A stretch of 64,000 bases of DNA from Streptomyces sp. Z26 (GCF_003665095.1 NZ_RCHV01000002.1:744001-808000); one strand, 5' to 3'; counted from the stretch's first letter, positions 32,401 through 41,278 are shown. Program-made: numbers and translations. The notes: a model not told the origin generated them from the letters alone.

Positions 32401-34191
32401 GAGGTCGCCGTCGGTGTAGCCGTAGCGTCTGATCACCTGGTCGGTGCCGTCCGGGGCGGCTCCGACCAGGGACAGGGCGGTGATCCGGCCGTCGGCGGTG
32501 GTGAGCAGCAGGGTGTAGCCGCCGGTGTGGACGAGGCGCAGCGGGGTGCCGTCAGGGGTGTACTCGAAGGTGACGCGGGCGCCGTTGCGGTCGGTGATCT
32601 CCTCTATCCGGGCGTCTCCGTCGCCGCTGCCGCCTCCGCCCGTCGGTGGGGCGAAGTGCCGTACGCAGCCGGTGTCCGGGTCGGTGAGGGTGTAGCCGCC
32701 GTCGCGGGTGCGTTCCAGCGGCATGCGTGCGGCGCCCGCCGCCGGGAGCGTGGGCAGGCCGGGGGCGGGGTGGGGGTAGCTGAGGAGGCGGCCGTCCTCG
32801 GCGACGAACACGACGCCTTCGGCGTCGATCTCCAGCCGCTGGTCCGCGGTGGAGATCCAGGTCGGCCCGAACCAGCGGCCGGAGCGGTAGCCGGACTCGG
32901 CGTGCCGCTGGAACTCCAGCGGGAGCGACGCCGGGAGCACGACGTCGGTCTGGGGCAGGAACATCTTGCCCGTGGACAGGTCGACCGGGTCCGTGCCGCC
33001 CGCGGGCCTCTTGTCCGGCGGGTTCCGGTGCTGCTCCGGGCCGTCCTTGCGGAGTGCCGTACGGCCTTCGGTCCGGGCCGCCGTACGGGCTGCGGTGGCG
33101 CCCTTCTTGAGGGTGCCGAGGCCGCGGGTGCCCAGGAGTTCGGGGATGAGGCGACCGGCGCCCTCGGCGGGGTCCTTCATGAACCCGTCGTACATCGTCT
33201 TCGCCGTGCCCAGCGGGTCGTTGGTCATCCGGACCAGCCCGGCGGTGGTGCTGTTCAGGCTGGTGAGGTACTCGGCGGGATGGGTGACGTTGTACGGGTC
33301 GGTGGGGTTCACACTGCGGACGAAGTTCAGTACACCCGCCGTGCCCTTGACCGCGCCGCCCAGCACGTGCGACGCGGACAGGTTCAGCCCTTCCATCCCG
33401 TCCTGGGCCTGCTCGACGTACGAGGGCTTGTCCGGCGCCGCGTCCCGCGCCGCCTGCAACGCCGTACGCGTCGGCGCCGCCGCCTCGTCACGCTGCCTGC
33501 GCGCGTCGGCCAGCTTCTCCCGCGCCGCCTTCACGTCGGCCGCCCCCGGGTCCGTACCCGGCGGCTTGTCCGGAAGGGAGTCCGGGTCACGCTCGCCGGC
33601 GGGCTTCGCGTTGTACGTGTCGACCGCGTCGTTGTACGCGTCGACCTTCGCGCCGTGCGTCTCGGACGCCTTCTTGCCCTTCGCGTACAGGGCGACGGCC
33701 TCCTTGGCCTGCCCCTGCGCCCACGAGACCGTGCCCGCGAAGTCCGTCAGCGCCTTCGCCGCCTTCTCGCACGCGTCCGCCGCCTTGAACCACTTCTTCG
33801 GCTCGACCGCGACCTTCTCCCGGAACGCGTCCGCCGCCTCACCCTTCAGATGCGCCGAGTCCAGGCCCTTCAGCCCGTTGCCGACGTTCGTGAACGCCTT
33901 CTTGAAGTCCGTGAGATGACTCGCCGTCGACCGCAGCGTGGACGGGCTGCCGTGGATCAGCTTCTTCTCGTCCTCGGTCTGCCCGAGTTGGAGTTCGTCG
34001 GAGTCCGCGCCCAGGGTGTTGGCGACCGAATCGCCCTTGTCCCGCACCCAGTCGGCACCCGATTCCCAACCGACGTCGTCCAACCGGTCCGCGCCCCAGT
34101 CACTGGCCGCGTCGACGCCCTCGCCGAGCTTCTCCGCCCCCTTCTCCGCCAGATCCTCCAGCGGGTCCGGTACGAAATCCCCGAAGCCCAT
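29452..34191 (-). CDS. Rhs/YD-repeat polymorphic toxin with WXG-like N-terminus and nuclease-like C-terminus
   Basis: 1579 residues. Residues 1-270 are helical (LTDFKKAFTNVGNGLKGLDS..., then coiled segments rich in Ala/Lys), like the export modules of actinobacterial WXG/LXG-linked toxins. A DUF6531 segment (GGTDPVDLSTGKMFLPQTDV, about 405) starts the Rhs shell. Many YD repeats run from about 560 to 1340 (for example YTYRADGRLVGISDPDDGDR). The core ends with RFPGQYHDPETGLHYNLHRY and DPLGL at about 1400-1435. The last 143 residues are the variable toxin: YERNHIPARDAY, AIRMEYQDHRDFISTGS, DEIRREHGTKYDGAIKEMID. The paired NHIP and DH His residues resemble HNH/treble-clef nuclease toxins, a moderate-confidence call. 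Its start overlaps the preceding gene (TGATG); immunity copy 1 overlaps the stop. Confidence 0.88.
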   Translation of the reverse strand: MGFGDFVPDPLEDLAEKGAEKLGEGVDAASDWGADRLDDVGWESGADWVRDKGDSVANTLGADSDELQLGQTEDEKKLIHGSPSTLRSTASHLTDFKKAFTNVGNGLKGLDSAHLKGEAADAFREKVAVEPKKWFKAADACEKAAKALTDFAGTVSWAQGQAKEAVALYAKGKKASETHGAKVDAYNDAVDTYNAKPAGERDPDSLPDKPPGTDPGAADVKAAREKLADARRQRDEAAAPTRTALQAARDAAPDKPSYVEQAQDGMEGLNLSASHVLGGAVKGTAGVLNFVRSVNPTDPYNVTHPAEYLTSLNSTTAGLVRMTNDPLGTAKTMYDGFMKDPAEGAGRLIPELLGTRGLGTLKKGATAARTAARTEGRTALRKDGPEQHRNPPDKRPAGGTDPVDLSTGKMFLPQTDVVLPASLPLEFQRHAESGYRSGRWFGPTWISTADQRLEIDAEGVVFVAEDGRLLSYPHPAPGLPTLPAAGAARMPLERTRDGGYTLTDPDTGCVRHFAPPTGGGGSGDGDARIEEITDRNGARVTFEYTPDGTPLRLVHTGGYTLLLTTADGRITALSLVGAAPDGTDQVIRRYGYTDGDLTEVTGSSGPPLRFTYDDEHRVAAWTDTNGHRYDYVYDNLDRCVAEGGTDGHLQIRIDYGPTDPVTGHRTTTLTTAAGHTTRHLIDDRSHVVAVTDPLGHTEYTERDALQRPTVCTDRLGRGTSFAYDDAGRLSRVTRPDGRSTEVVRGPFGLPVEVRAVDGAVRRSTYDDRGNRTSTTDPAGHTTRYVYDARGHLRAVTDPLGGTTRVWCDAAGLPVEVTDPLGAVTRYDHDAFGRPVRIVDPTGGTTRLDWTVEGALARQIDPDGAEQTWEYDGEGNRVRHTDADGGVTTYEYGPFDVLVASTGPDGARHAFRHDAELRLTRVTNPQGLTWEYDYDPAGRLVSESDFDGRTQTYVHDAEGQVVARTGPLGDTVTFALDELGNIVRKTAGTDVTTYRYDAAGRVLDAIGPEAELRWQRDRSGRIKAELTDDRVLAYAYDALGRRTRRVSPTGAVSTFAYDAAGNETTVTTNGHTLDFRHDAAGRETARRIGGDGLTLSQRWDPAGQLIDQTLTRNGSRRLQQRTYTYRADGRLVGISDPDDGDRSFGLDGAGRVTSVDAADWTERYAYDDAGNQTHATWPTRHAEPYAAGPRTRTGTRITSAGRVRYEHDAAGRVVLRQRTRLSRKPDTWRYTWDAEDRLRSVTTPDGTVWRYRYDPLGRRIAKQRLGPDGETVVEQVDFTWDGPLLVEQTTTRPAAGPGARRPVTLTWDHHGFTALAQTERITDESTQAEIDSRFFAVITDLVGTPTELVDEQGDIAWRTRRTLWGSTTWASGSTAYTPLRFPGQYHDPETGLHYNLHRYYDPATAQYASPDPLGLAPGPNPSAYVPNPLFWIDPLGLTRQPVGWGGSHYSLRPSNWTDGSDTNSYERNHIPARDAYLGVGQGNLSYGAGPAIRMEYQDHRDFISTGSNLESRHWRRQQEDLIRQGQFDEAMKMDIDEIRREHGTKYDGAIKEMIDHMPHNKGFQKYLSDNGWKIRYCRLQ

Positions 34192-34838
34192 CAGCCCTCA
34201 TCCCCCGACTGCCCCTGCCGCTGGGCGCGTTCCTCCGGCGACGGGCCGAACATCTCGTCCCGCGCCGCCTCCCGCTGCTCCTCGGAGACCCCGGCCGCGT
34301 CCATGACCAGGTCGGTGCGCATCCCCCCGAGACCGTCCTCGGTCAGCGACCGGCCGGTGTCCTGCCACGTCTGCCCGATGTCCTGCCGGGCCTGCTCGAA
34401 GGAGTCCGCGCTGTAGTCCGGGTCCAGGTAGCCGGGCGTCAGCGTCTCGCGCCAGCTCTGCCCGGTGACCTCCTCCTCCGTCGCGTGCGGGTTCCCCACC
34501 AGGGAGTTCACGCCGACCTTGAAGGTGCCCTGCCAGTACTGGTCCTCCGCGTGCACCATCCCCGCCGCCAGCCCCAGCTTCCGCGCGAGCGCGTTCGCGT
34601 CCCGCACCAACGCCCGTACGCCCCACTCCCAGCGCTCGCAGAAGCCCTCGAAGTCGTCCGCGACGCCCTTGTCCCCCGCCTCCCTCTTGGACAGCGACAT
34701 CGCGTCGAACCCACTGCCCTGCAACGACCCCGTCGCCCCGCCACCGGCCGACTTCAACTCACCGATCGCGTCGTTGAGGCCCTTGGTGATCAGGTTCAGG
34801 GACTCCTTGTCGAACCGCAGATCCCCGTCGTCACTCAC
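34191..34838 (-). CDS. WXG100-like helical protein upstream of the Rhs toxin
   Basis: 215 residues. The first 100 form two long helices with a central FCERWEWGVRALVRDANALARK, resembling the WxG turn of WXG100/ESAT-6-like proteins; the distal part is acidic (YLDPDYSADSFEQARQDIGQ, FGPSPEERAQRQGQSGDEG). In such operons the small helical protein is proposed to pair with the N-terminal helices of the toxin for type VII-type export or to act as a chaperone. ATG 34838 overlaps the upstream stop by four bases (34835-34838) and its own stop shares one base with the toxin ATG. No EccC/FtsK-type secretion gene is in the window. Confidence 0.8.
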   Translation of the reverse strand: MSDDGDLRFDKESLNLITKGLNDAIGELKSAGGGATGSLQGSGFDAMSLSKREAGDKGVADDFEGFCERWEWGVRALVRDANALARKLGLAAGMVHAEDQYWQGTFKVGVNSLVGNPHATEEEVTGQSWRETLTPGYLDPDYSADSFEQARQDIGQTWQDTGRSLTEDGLGGMRTDLVMDAAGVSEEQREAARDEMFGPSPEERAQRQGQSGDEG

Positions 34839-35257
34839 CGGGCCGCCCCCGCGTCACCCGCGACGCGGCGCCCGTCCTCGTCCACGTCGACGGCCACCGC
34901 GTCCGGCACGATCCCCGCCACCGGCGGGAACAGCATCGACGCGTCCTCGTCCGCCACGTCCACCGCCACACCGGCCGGACCGTCGCACGCGGGCACGACC
35001 ACGTCCAACAACCGCGCGCCCAGCACCGCGACGAAGTCCCACGCCTCGTCCGGCGCGGCTCCCCGCGCCAACGCGAAACGCGCCAACGCCTCCTCGTCCG
35101 TGAACGCGTAGACCCAGCGGACCCCGCCGAACACCGCCGACATGAACCCGTCCTCGACGACCGGCACCAACACCGCCGTACGCCGCAACTCCCCCACCAG
35201 CTCCGCCGGTTCACCCGAACCCGCGCGCACAGCGGCTATCCGCTCCGCCAACACCAC
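34835..35257 (-). CDS. SseB-like protein, first gene of the Rhs toxin operon
   Basis: 140 residues resembling the SseB N-terminal domain family common near streptomycete WXG/Rhs genes: LAERIAAVRAG, ELVGELRRTAVLVPVVEDGF, WVYAFTDEEALARFALARG, and a hydrophobic core ARLLDVVVPACDGPAGVAVDVA. GTG 35257 is chosen, six bases after GGGGGA; GTG 35263 and 35254 are close alternatives. The stop overlaps the WXG-like gene (ATGA). The role is probably as an operon partner or chaperone; unknown in detail. Confidence 0.75.
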   Translation of the reverse strand: MVLAERIAAVRAGSGEPAELVGELRRTAVLVPVVEDGFMSAVFGGVRWVYAFTDEEALARFALARGAAPDEAWDFVAVLGARLLDVVVPACDGPAGVAVDVADEDASMLFPPVAGIVPDAVAVDVDEDGRRVAGDAGAAR

Positions 35258-35429
35258 GACCACTCCCCCGTCACACCACCGGCCACCGGTCACGTCCACC
35301 CGGCCACGCCGTCCCCCGCCGGGAACGCCCACCGGAGGCAACCACCCGACCGTACCTCTGTGCTAGCGCACCGTCACCAGGGGAATTGCCCCCTCCGGGC
35401 GGCGAACGCGGAGGAGTGGGGCGTTCGCG

Positions 35430-36260
35430 TCAGGTGCGGGCCGTACGGATGCGGGTCAGCCACTCCTCGCCCAGCCGTCGCCCGTCGGGGAGTTGGTCGC
35501 GCCGGTCGTGGCGCCACGTGGTGATGATCGCCAGGACCAGGAGGCGGCACTCGCGCAGCAACGAGGCGTCGGCGCCCGGGTAGTGGGCGGCGACCTCCTC
35601 CGGCGCGTGGGCGAGGTCGAACTCGACGGGCCCCCGGCACACCGTCTCCAGGTCGATGAGGAGCGGCCCGTCGACCGTCGCGAGCAGGTTGCCCGGGTGC
35701 GGTTCGCCGTGGAGCGGCTGTTCGGGGGCGGCGCGCACGTCGATCGCGCGTGCCGTGCTCTCCAGGGTGTCCGCGAGCAGCTCCCGGTCGCCGTCCGCGA
35801 GCGCCGGGGTCTCGATGCGGTTCGCCACCAACTCCCGTGCCACCGCGATCCGTTCGGTGAAGTGCGGCACGGGGATGTGCACGCCCCGCGACCCCGCGTG
35901 CAGCCGGTGCAGCGCGTCGGCGTAGTCGGCCGGGGCGAGCGCGCCGTGCGGGGCGACGGGCTCGTGGTACGTCCACAGCGTGACGGTGAAGCCGTCCCGT
36001 TCGTACGCGCGCGGCTCCACCCGGGGGTCGGGTACGGCCACCGGGCACCCGGCGGCGGCGAGCGCCCCGGCGACGCGCAGCTCGAACGGCGCGCTCCGGT
36101 CGGTGGGCGGCGCGACCCGGGCCAGTACGTCGCAGGGCCGCAGGCGGAGGGTCAGCTTGTTGGAGTCGTTCAGTACGGTCGCGTCCTCGGCCGCCAGGCC
36201 GAGCGACGAGGCGACCGCCCGCGCGGCGGCCGTCGCGCGCCGCGCCTCCGTCGTCCGCAT
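35430..36260 (-). CDS. APH-fold phosphotransferase with altered catalytic loop
   Basis: 276 residues. The fold is evident from VLNDSNKLTLRL near the start, a catalytic loop LHGEPHPGNLL (about 190) and the metal-binding Asp in LLIDLETVCRGPVEFDLAH (about 205). In most family members the loop reads HGD; here it is HGE, so the catalytic base is Glu instead of Asp. The rest of the loop (H..N) is kept. The substrate is unknown; such proteins are often wrongly called aminoglycoside phosphotransferases. ATG 36260 (MRTTEARR) is preferred to GTG 36287. Isolated gene, divergent from hmgA. Confidence 0.8.
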   Translation of the reverse strand: MRTTEARRATAAARAVASSLGLAAEDATVLNDSNKLTLRLRPCDVLARVAPPTDRSAPFELRVAGALAAAGCPVAVPDPRVEPRAYERDGFTVTLWTYHEPVAPHGALAPADYADALHRLHAGSRGVHIPVPHFTERIAVARELVANRIETPALADGDRELLADTLESTARAIDVRAAPEQPLHGEPHPGNLLATVDGPLLIDLETVCRGPVEFDLAHAPEEVAAHYPGADASLLRECRLLVLAIITTWRHDRRDQLPDGRRLGEEWLTRIRTART

Positions 36261-36443
36261 CCTCGCGCCCGCCCCTCCACGAAGCACCCGCCGTCACGAC
36301 CCGCCGTCGCGCGCCTCGGGCGGCGCGCGGCCCGCGCACCGTACCAAGCGCGCCCGCACCCGGCTCCCCCTTTTCCCCGCCGCCCGCACGCAGGCGCCAC
36401 GCCACCCGCACCCCGTACCCCGTACCCCGTTCCGCCGGGAGCG

Positions 36444-36491
36444 TTGACGCGGGCGCCCGCCATTCCTATGGTCGAGCACAGGAATCCCTGT
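36444..36491 (+). promoter_or_regulatory. hmgA promoter and overlapping dyad
   Basis: TTGACG (36444-36449), 17 bases, TATGGT (36467-36472). At the expected start point lies ACAGG-AATC-CCTGT (36478-36491), a short dyad that could be the operator for the GntR regulator encoded downstream. Confidence 0.65.
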
Positions 36492-36528
36492 ACGGCGCAG
36501 GAGTCCCAGACGGCGGGAGCAGGTCGCG

Positions 36529-37881
36529 ATGAGCAGCGGTATCGAGCAGGCGCGCAAGGCGGCGGAGAGACTGGAGTACCTCTCCGGCTTCGGGAACGAG
36601 CACAGCAGCGAGGCCGTGCCCGGCGCCCTCCCCGTCGGCCGGAACGCCCCGCAGCGCGCGCCGCTGGGCCTGTACGCGGAGCAACTGAGCGGTTCGGCGT
36701 TCACCGAGCCCCGGGCGCACAACCGGCGCTCGTGGCTCTACCGCATCCGCCCCTCCGCCGCCCACCCCCGCTTCGTACGGTCGGACAACGGCACGTTCCG
36801 CGGCGCCCCCTTCACCGACCAGGCCCCCGACCCCAACCGCCTGCGCTGGGGCCCGCTGCCCGAGCCGCCCGCCGGGACCGACTTCCTCGCCGGGCTCTGG
36901 ACCCTCGGCGGCAACGGCGACCCGGCGCGGCGCAGCGGCATGGCCATCCACCTGTACGCCGCCAACTCCCCCATGGCGGAACGGGTGTTCAGCGACGCGG
37001 ACGGCGAGCTGCTGATCGTGCCGGAGCGCGGCGGGCTGCTGCTGCGCACGGAGTTCGGGCTGCTGCGCGCGGACCCGGGCCACGTGGCGCTGATCCCGCG
37101 CGGCGTGCGTTTCCGCGTGGAGCCGCTGGACGCGTCCGTACGGGGCTACGTCTGCGAGAACCACGGACGCCCCTTCGTCCTCCCCGACCTCGGCCCGATC
37201 GGCGCCAACGGCCTCGCCAACGCGCGGGACTTCCAGGCCCCCGTCGCCGCCTACGAGGACGGCGGCGCGGGCACCGGCACGGACGGGGCGGCGGAGCGCC
37301 CGGTCGAGGTGGTCAACAAGTTCTGCGGGAACCTCTGGACCGCCGAGTACGACCACTCCCCGCTCGACGTCGTCGCCTGGCACGGCAACCACGTGCCGTA
37401 CGTCTACGACCTGCGCCGCTTCAACGTCCTGGGCAGCATCAGCTACGACCACCCCGACCCGTCGATCTTCACCGTGCTCACCTCGCCCTCGGACACCCCG
37501 GGTCTGGCGGGCGTGGACTTCGTGGTGTTCGCGCCGCGCTGGCTGGTGGGCGAGGACACGTTCCGGCCGCCGTACTTCCACCGGAACGTGATGAGCGAGT
37601 ACATGGGCCTGATCGAGGGCGCGTACGACGCCAAGGCGGAGGGCTTCGTACCGGGCGGCGGCTCGCTGCACAACATGATGTCGGCGCACGGCCCGGACCG
37701 TACGACCTTCGACCGGGCCAGCAGCGCGGAGCTGGTGCCGCAGAAGGTGGACAATGGACTGGCCTTCATGTTCGAGACCCGCTGGCCGGTGGCGGCCACC
37801 GCGCAGGCGATGGCGGCCGACCACCTCCAGGGCCGCTACGACGACGTGTGGCAGGGCCTCGAACGCCACTTCCGCCCGTGA
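36529..37881 (+). CDS. hmgA: Homogentisate 1,2-dioxygenase
   Basis: 450 residues, family length about 440. It opens the ring of homogentisate to maleylacetoacetate in tyrosine/phenylalanine breakdown. Recognised from [20 protein letters not shown] at the start, the WTLGGNG and [20 protein letters not shown] segments, and the iron ligands: His and Glu in [14 protein letters not shown] (about 345-355) and His in [14 protein letters not shown] (about 385). A short Gly/Ala/Thr-rich insertion lies near residue 245. Neither maleylacetoacetate isomerase nor fumarylacetoacetase is adjacent. ATG 36529 follows GGGAGCAGG. The GntR regulator begins 41 bases after the stop and is probably in the same transcript. 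Confidence 0.95.
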   Translation: MSSGIEQARKAAERLEYLSGFGNEHSSEAVPGALPVGRNAPQRAPLGLYAEQLSGSAFTEPRAHNRRSWLYRIRPSAAHPRFVRSDNGTFRGAPFTDQAPDPNRLRWGPLPEPPAGTDFLAGLWTLGGNGDPARRSGMAIHLYAANSPMAERVFSDADGELLIVPERGGLLLRTEFGLLRADPGHVALIPRGVRFRVEPLDASVRGYVCENHGRPFVLPDLGPIGANGLANARDFQAPVAAYEDGGAGTGTDGAAERPVEVVNKFCGNLWTAEYDHSPLDVVAWHGNHVPYVYDLRRFNVLGSISYDHPDPSIFTVLTSPSDTPGLAGVDFVVFAPRWLVGEDTFRPPYFHRNVMSEYMGLIEGAYDAKAEGFVPGGGSLHNMMSAHGPDRTTFDRASSAELVPQKVDNGLAFMFETRWPVAATAQAMAADHLQGRYDDVWQGLERHFRP

Positions 37882-37922
37882 CCTGAGCAGCGCGCCCGCG
37901 ACGCGGGCCCCAGGGAGCCGCC

Positions 37923-38681
37923 ATGACCTTGTTCGCGCCGGACTCGCTCGCACTCAACCGGAAGCTCCCGCTGTGGTACCAGGTCTCGCAGTCGCTGCGC
38001 GCCTCCATACTCGGGCGCGCGCCGGACGCCCCGCTCCGGCTGCCGACCGAGGACCGGCTCGCCGAGCACTACGGCGTCAGCGTGCTGACGATGCGCCAGG
38101 CGCTCAAGGAGCTGGAGTCGGAGGGGTTGATCAGTCGGCACCGGCGGCGCGGCACGTTCATCGAGGCGGACGCGCGGCGGGTGCGGACCGTACGGCTGCT
38201 GGGTTCGGTGGACGCGATCGTGGCGCAGCAGTCGGGCGAGGAGGCGGAGCTGCTGTCGTGCCGTACGGGACCCGTACCGGCCGAACTCGCCGCGTACTTC
38301 CCGGGGATCGCGGAGACCGCCACGTACCGGCGGCTGCGCCGGGACCCGGAGAGCGGCGAGCCGACGAACTGGGCGGAGAACCTGCTGCACCCGGACGTCG
38401 CGCCGCTCGTGGACCCGGCCGACCTGGAGCGCGGGCAGCCGATGACGAAAGTGCTGCGGGACGGGGCGGGCGTGCGGATCAGCCGCATCACGGACACCGT
38501 CGAGGCGCGGCTCGCGGACCCGGAGACGGCGCAGCTGCTGGACGTGCCGCTGCTGAGCCCGATCCTGCACTACACGGGGGTGACGTACGACCACACCGGA
38601 CGCGTCGTGGACGTGGCCCGCATCCACTACCGGGGGGACCGCTTCTCCCTCACGGTCACCGTGGACGCGCGCGCGGAGTGA
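37923..38681 (+). CDS. GntR-family (HutC/UTRA) regulator
   Basis: 252 residues. Winged HTH at about 17-80 (LPLWYQVSQSLRASILGR ... LAEHYGVSVLTMRQALKELE ... RRGTFIEA), then a UTRA ligand domain (about 95-250). It lies directly after hmgA, so control of homogentisate catabolism with an aromatic acid as ligand is likely. ATG 37923 follows GGGAGCC. A dyad in the hmgA promoter may be its site. Confidence 0.88.
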   Translation: MTLFAPDSLALNRKLPLWYQVSQSLRASILGRAPDAPLRLPTEDRLAEHYGVSVLTMRQALKELESEGLISRHRRRGTFIEADARRVRTVRLLGSVDAIVAQQSGEEAELLSCRTGPVPAELAAYFPGIAETATYRRLRRDPESGEPTNWAENLLHPDVAPLVDPADLERGQPMTKVLRDGAGVRISRITDTVEARLADPETAQLLDVPLLSPILHYTGVTYDHTGRVVDVARIHYRGDRFSLTVTVDARAE

Positions 38682-38881
38682 CGGGCGTGCGCGCGGACCG
38701 GCGCCGGGGAGATCCGGACAGGGCGGGGCGAGTGGGGTGGAGGAGAGTGCGGAACAGGGCATGGGGAGGGGACACGAGAACCGTCCCCCTCGGTCCTCGC
38801 GTCCCGCACGCGTGCGCTCTGCCGTACACGTGCGCGCTCAACCGGACAGACGTGCCGCCCGGCTGACGGTACGCACGCCGC

Positions 38882-39148
38882 TCAGCCGCGACCGCCGAAG
38901 ATCGACCGGCGCAGTCGGCGCAGCGGAGCGAACACCGACACGCGGGCGCTCCTCATCTGCGTACGACTCGACACGGGGTCACGCGTGGTGATCTCCCGCA
39001 TCAGCGTGGTCGCCTCGTCGGTCTGGACTTGCGGTACGGCAGGACCGGCCAGAACCGACAGATGTCGGTCCAGGCGCGAGCTCGTCGCGCCCGTGCCGCA
39101 CTTCACGGCCGGTACGCGCGCCCTGCCGCGCACTGTTATCTGTTCCAT
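38882..39148 (-). CDS. Small basic hypothetical protein (88 aa)
   Basis: Starts MEQITVRGRARVPAVKCGTG and ends in a strongly basic tail FAPLRRLRRSIFGGRG. One Cys, few hydrophobics. GGGGAG five bases before ATG 39148 supports translation, and the third-position G/C bias agrees. It is divergent from the AAA ATPase gene with about 160 bases between the starts; such a pair may be functionally linked, but nothing shows it. No family recognised. Confidence 0.6.
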   Translation of the reverse strand: MEQITVRGRARVPAVKCGTGATSSRLDRHLSVLAGPAVPQVQTDEATTLMREITTRDPVSSRTQMRSARVSVFAPLRRLRRSIFGGRG

Positions 39149-39309
39149 GTCACTCCCCACCCATACGAGGGCTCTGGGCCCGGGCAGAGTAACCCTATCG
39201 CCCATCAGCGACACTCCGGTATCCCGGGCACTTGATTCACCTACCCCGTAAGGGCGTTGACGAACGCTGTGCGAAAAGGCGCGTGCGGGACCAGGGTGCA
39301 TGCCGGATC

Positions 39310-40470
39310 ATGGGCGCCATGTCCGACGACCCCCGCGCCACCGACGACGGGAGCCCCGTCCTGCCCTCCTCCGAGTCGCCCACGCCCACCGAGAAGACCC
39401 TGCCCGTCCGGCTGAACGTCGACGACAACGACTCGCCCTGCGACGTCATCGACGCCCTCTTCCTGGGCCGCTTCACGACCGGCGAGCAGCCCTTCGCCCG
39501 CAGCCACTCCGTGGACCGGGTGAAGAAGGACCGCACACTGCTGCCACCCGGCGCCACCGTCCTGCGGGACGCGCGCGACGACGACCGCGGCGCGGTGCTC
39601 GCGGAGGGCGACGGCTGGACGGTGCTGGTGTCGCGCTGGAACGAGGGCGCGGACGTCACCGTCACCGGGGTCACCGCGGAGCTGGCCGAGGCGCAGCTGA
39701 AGCGCGCGGTGGACGGCGCGGAGGACGAGCCGGAGCCGCAGCCGGAGAACGTGTCGATGGGCTTCTGGTACCACTCGCCGCGCCGGGGGCCGTTCCGCAC
39801 CAGCCGTACGATCACGGCGGGCGCCTGGGACGAGGTGCGCGGCAACTACACGGCGCCGGTCGCGGACGCCATGGGCGAGCTGATGAAGGTCACGCCCGAC
39901 GACATCTCCGGGCGGCTGCTCCTGCTGCACGGCCCGCCCGGCACGGGCAAGACGTCCGCGCTGCGCACGCTGGCGCGCTCGTGGCGCGACTGGTGCCAGG
40001 TGGACTGCGTACTGGACCCGGAACGGCTGTTCAACGACATCGGCTACCTGATGGACATCGCGATCGGCGCCGACGACTCCGAGCCGGGCAAGGAGCGGTG
40101 GCGGCTGCTCCTGTTGGAGGACTGCGACGAGCTGATCCGCGGCGAGGCCAAGTACGCGGCGGGCCAGGCCCTCTCGCGGCTGCTCAACCTCACGGACGGG
40201 CTGCTCGGGCAGGGCCGCAACGTGCTCGTCGGCGTCACCACGAACGAGGACCTGGAGCGGCTGCACCCCGCCGTCGTACGCCCCGGCCGCTGCCTCGCCC
40301 GGATCGAGGTGGGGCGGCTGACCCGCGGCGAGGCGGTGGGCTGGCTCGGCACGCCGGACGGCGTCGGGCGGGACGGGGCGACGCTCGCGGAGCTGTTCGC
40401 GCTGCGGCGGGGCGGCTCCCCGGCGTCGGTGCCGACGCAGCCGCGCGGCGAGTCGGGGCTGTACCTGTAG
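39310..40470 (+). CDS. AAA+ ATPase with DUF5925 N-terminal domain
   Basis: 386 residues. The N-terminal 200 residues (VDDNDSPCDVIDALFLGRFT, LLPPGATVLRDARDDDRGAV) match the DUF5925 module found in streptomycete AAA proteins. The ATPase follows with Walker A HGPPGTGKTS (about 212), Walker B LLLLEDCDELI (about 260), and sensor/arginine-finger region GVTTNEDLERLHPAVVRPGR. The closest named relatives are CbxX/BCS1-like AAA proteins. ATG 39310 and ATG 39319 are both possible; neither has a strong ribosome site. Probable remodelling ATPase; partner unknown. Confidence 0.82.
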   Translation: MGAMSDDPRATDDGSPVLPSSESPTPTEKTLPVRLNVDDNDSPCDVIDALFLGRFTTGEQPFARSHSVDRVKKDRTLLPPGATVLRDARDDDRGAVLAEGDGWTVLVSRWNEGADVTVTGVTAELAEAQLKRAVDGAEDEPEPQPENVSMGFWYHSPRRGPFRTSRTITAGAWDEVRGNYTAPVADAMGELMKVTPDDISGRLLLLHGPPGTGKTSALRTLARSWRDWCQVDCVLDPERLFNDIGYLMDIAIGADDSEPGKERWRLLLLEDCDELIRGEAKYAAGQALSRLLNLTDGLLGQGRNVLVGVTTNEDLERLHPAVVRPGRCLARIEVGRLTRGEAVGWLGTPDGVGRDGATLAELFALRRGGSPASVPTQPRGESGLYL

Positions 40471-40648
40471 GACGTACGGGGGTGGGGCGTACGGGCCGGG
40501 GCGTACGTACGGCGTGCGAGCTGGGCGTACGGCCCCCGCGGGCGCTGCCGGAAGGTGCGCGCGCGAGTACGGCGGGGCGTACAACCAACGGGGCACCTGG
40601 TGGGTCTTTCGTGGCGAGACATTCCATATGGGGGAAAGGTTCAGACAC

Positions 40649-41278
40649 ATGCGTACTCGTTCCATCCGCCTCGCCACCGCCACCGCGACCGTGGCCACCC
40701 TGGCCGGCGCGGGCCTGTTGACCACCGGGCCCGCCATGGCGGCCACCGCGGGGGCGGCCACCGCCGCGCCCGCGTTCCTCGCGGCGGACGAGCTGCCGCC
40801 GCACCCGTCGTCGCCCTGGTACGCGGGCGGCGTCACGCAGGGCCTGCCCGACCCGCTGCCCTTCTGCATGGACGCGTCCGTGCCGGACGGCGACGGCACC
40901 TGGCACCGCTCGTACCACACCGAGCTGGACACCGAGGCGAGCCAGGTCAGCGTCGTCACGGACAGCCCGCAGGAGGCGGCCGACCTGGTCGCGACCCTGG
41001 AGGAGGGCTACGCGAACTGCACCGACGAGTGGCTCGCGGACAACCCGGAGGGCACCGCCTCCTGGGAGGACTACGGCACGGTCGACACGAAGGACGGCGC
41101 GCACGTGTACGGCACGAACACGTCGCTCCCCGAATCCTCGTACGACGCGCACCTGTTCGGCGTCGGCCGGGACGGCGCCACGGTGACGGTCGTGTCGTGG
41201 GGCCAGATGGGCACGCTCGACGACGCGCCCGTCGCGGACTTCAAGGGCACGGTCGGCACGGCGCTCGACAAGCTCTGA
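40649..41278 (+). CDS. Secreted hypothetical protein, possibly PknH-sensor-like
   Basis: 209 residues. A Sec signal peptide is clear (MRTRSIRLATATATVATLAG, cleavage near AMAATAG at about 30-34). The mature part is acidic with three Cys and a pattern of SPQEAADLVATLEEGYANCT and YGTVDTKDGAHVYGTNTSLP, ending WGQMGTLDDAPVADFKGTVG. The pattern of paired Cys and WGQ..DDAP resembles the external sensor domains seen in PknH-like proteins and in small secreted actinobacterial proteins; this is a tentative link. GGGGGAAAGG lies 10 bases before ATG 40649. Confidence 0.75.
   Translation: MRTRSIRLATATATVATLAGAGLLTTGPAMAATAGAATAAPAFLAADELPPHPSSPWYAGGVTQGLPDPLPFCMDASVPDGDGTWHRSYHTELDTEASQVSVVTDSPQEAADLVATLEEGYANCTDEWLADNPEGTASWEDYGTVDTKDGAHVYGTNTSLPESSYDAHLFGVGRDGATVTVVSWGQMGTLDDAPVADFKGTVGTALDKL

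Noticed and set aside
30265..34416. A 1383-codon plus-strand open frame opposite the Rhs gene
   Set aside because: Composition is Arg/Val/Gly/Ala-rich with no domain; the minus-strand frame has the YD repeats and coupled neighbours.
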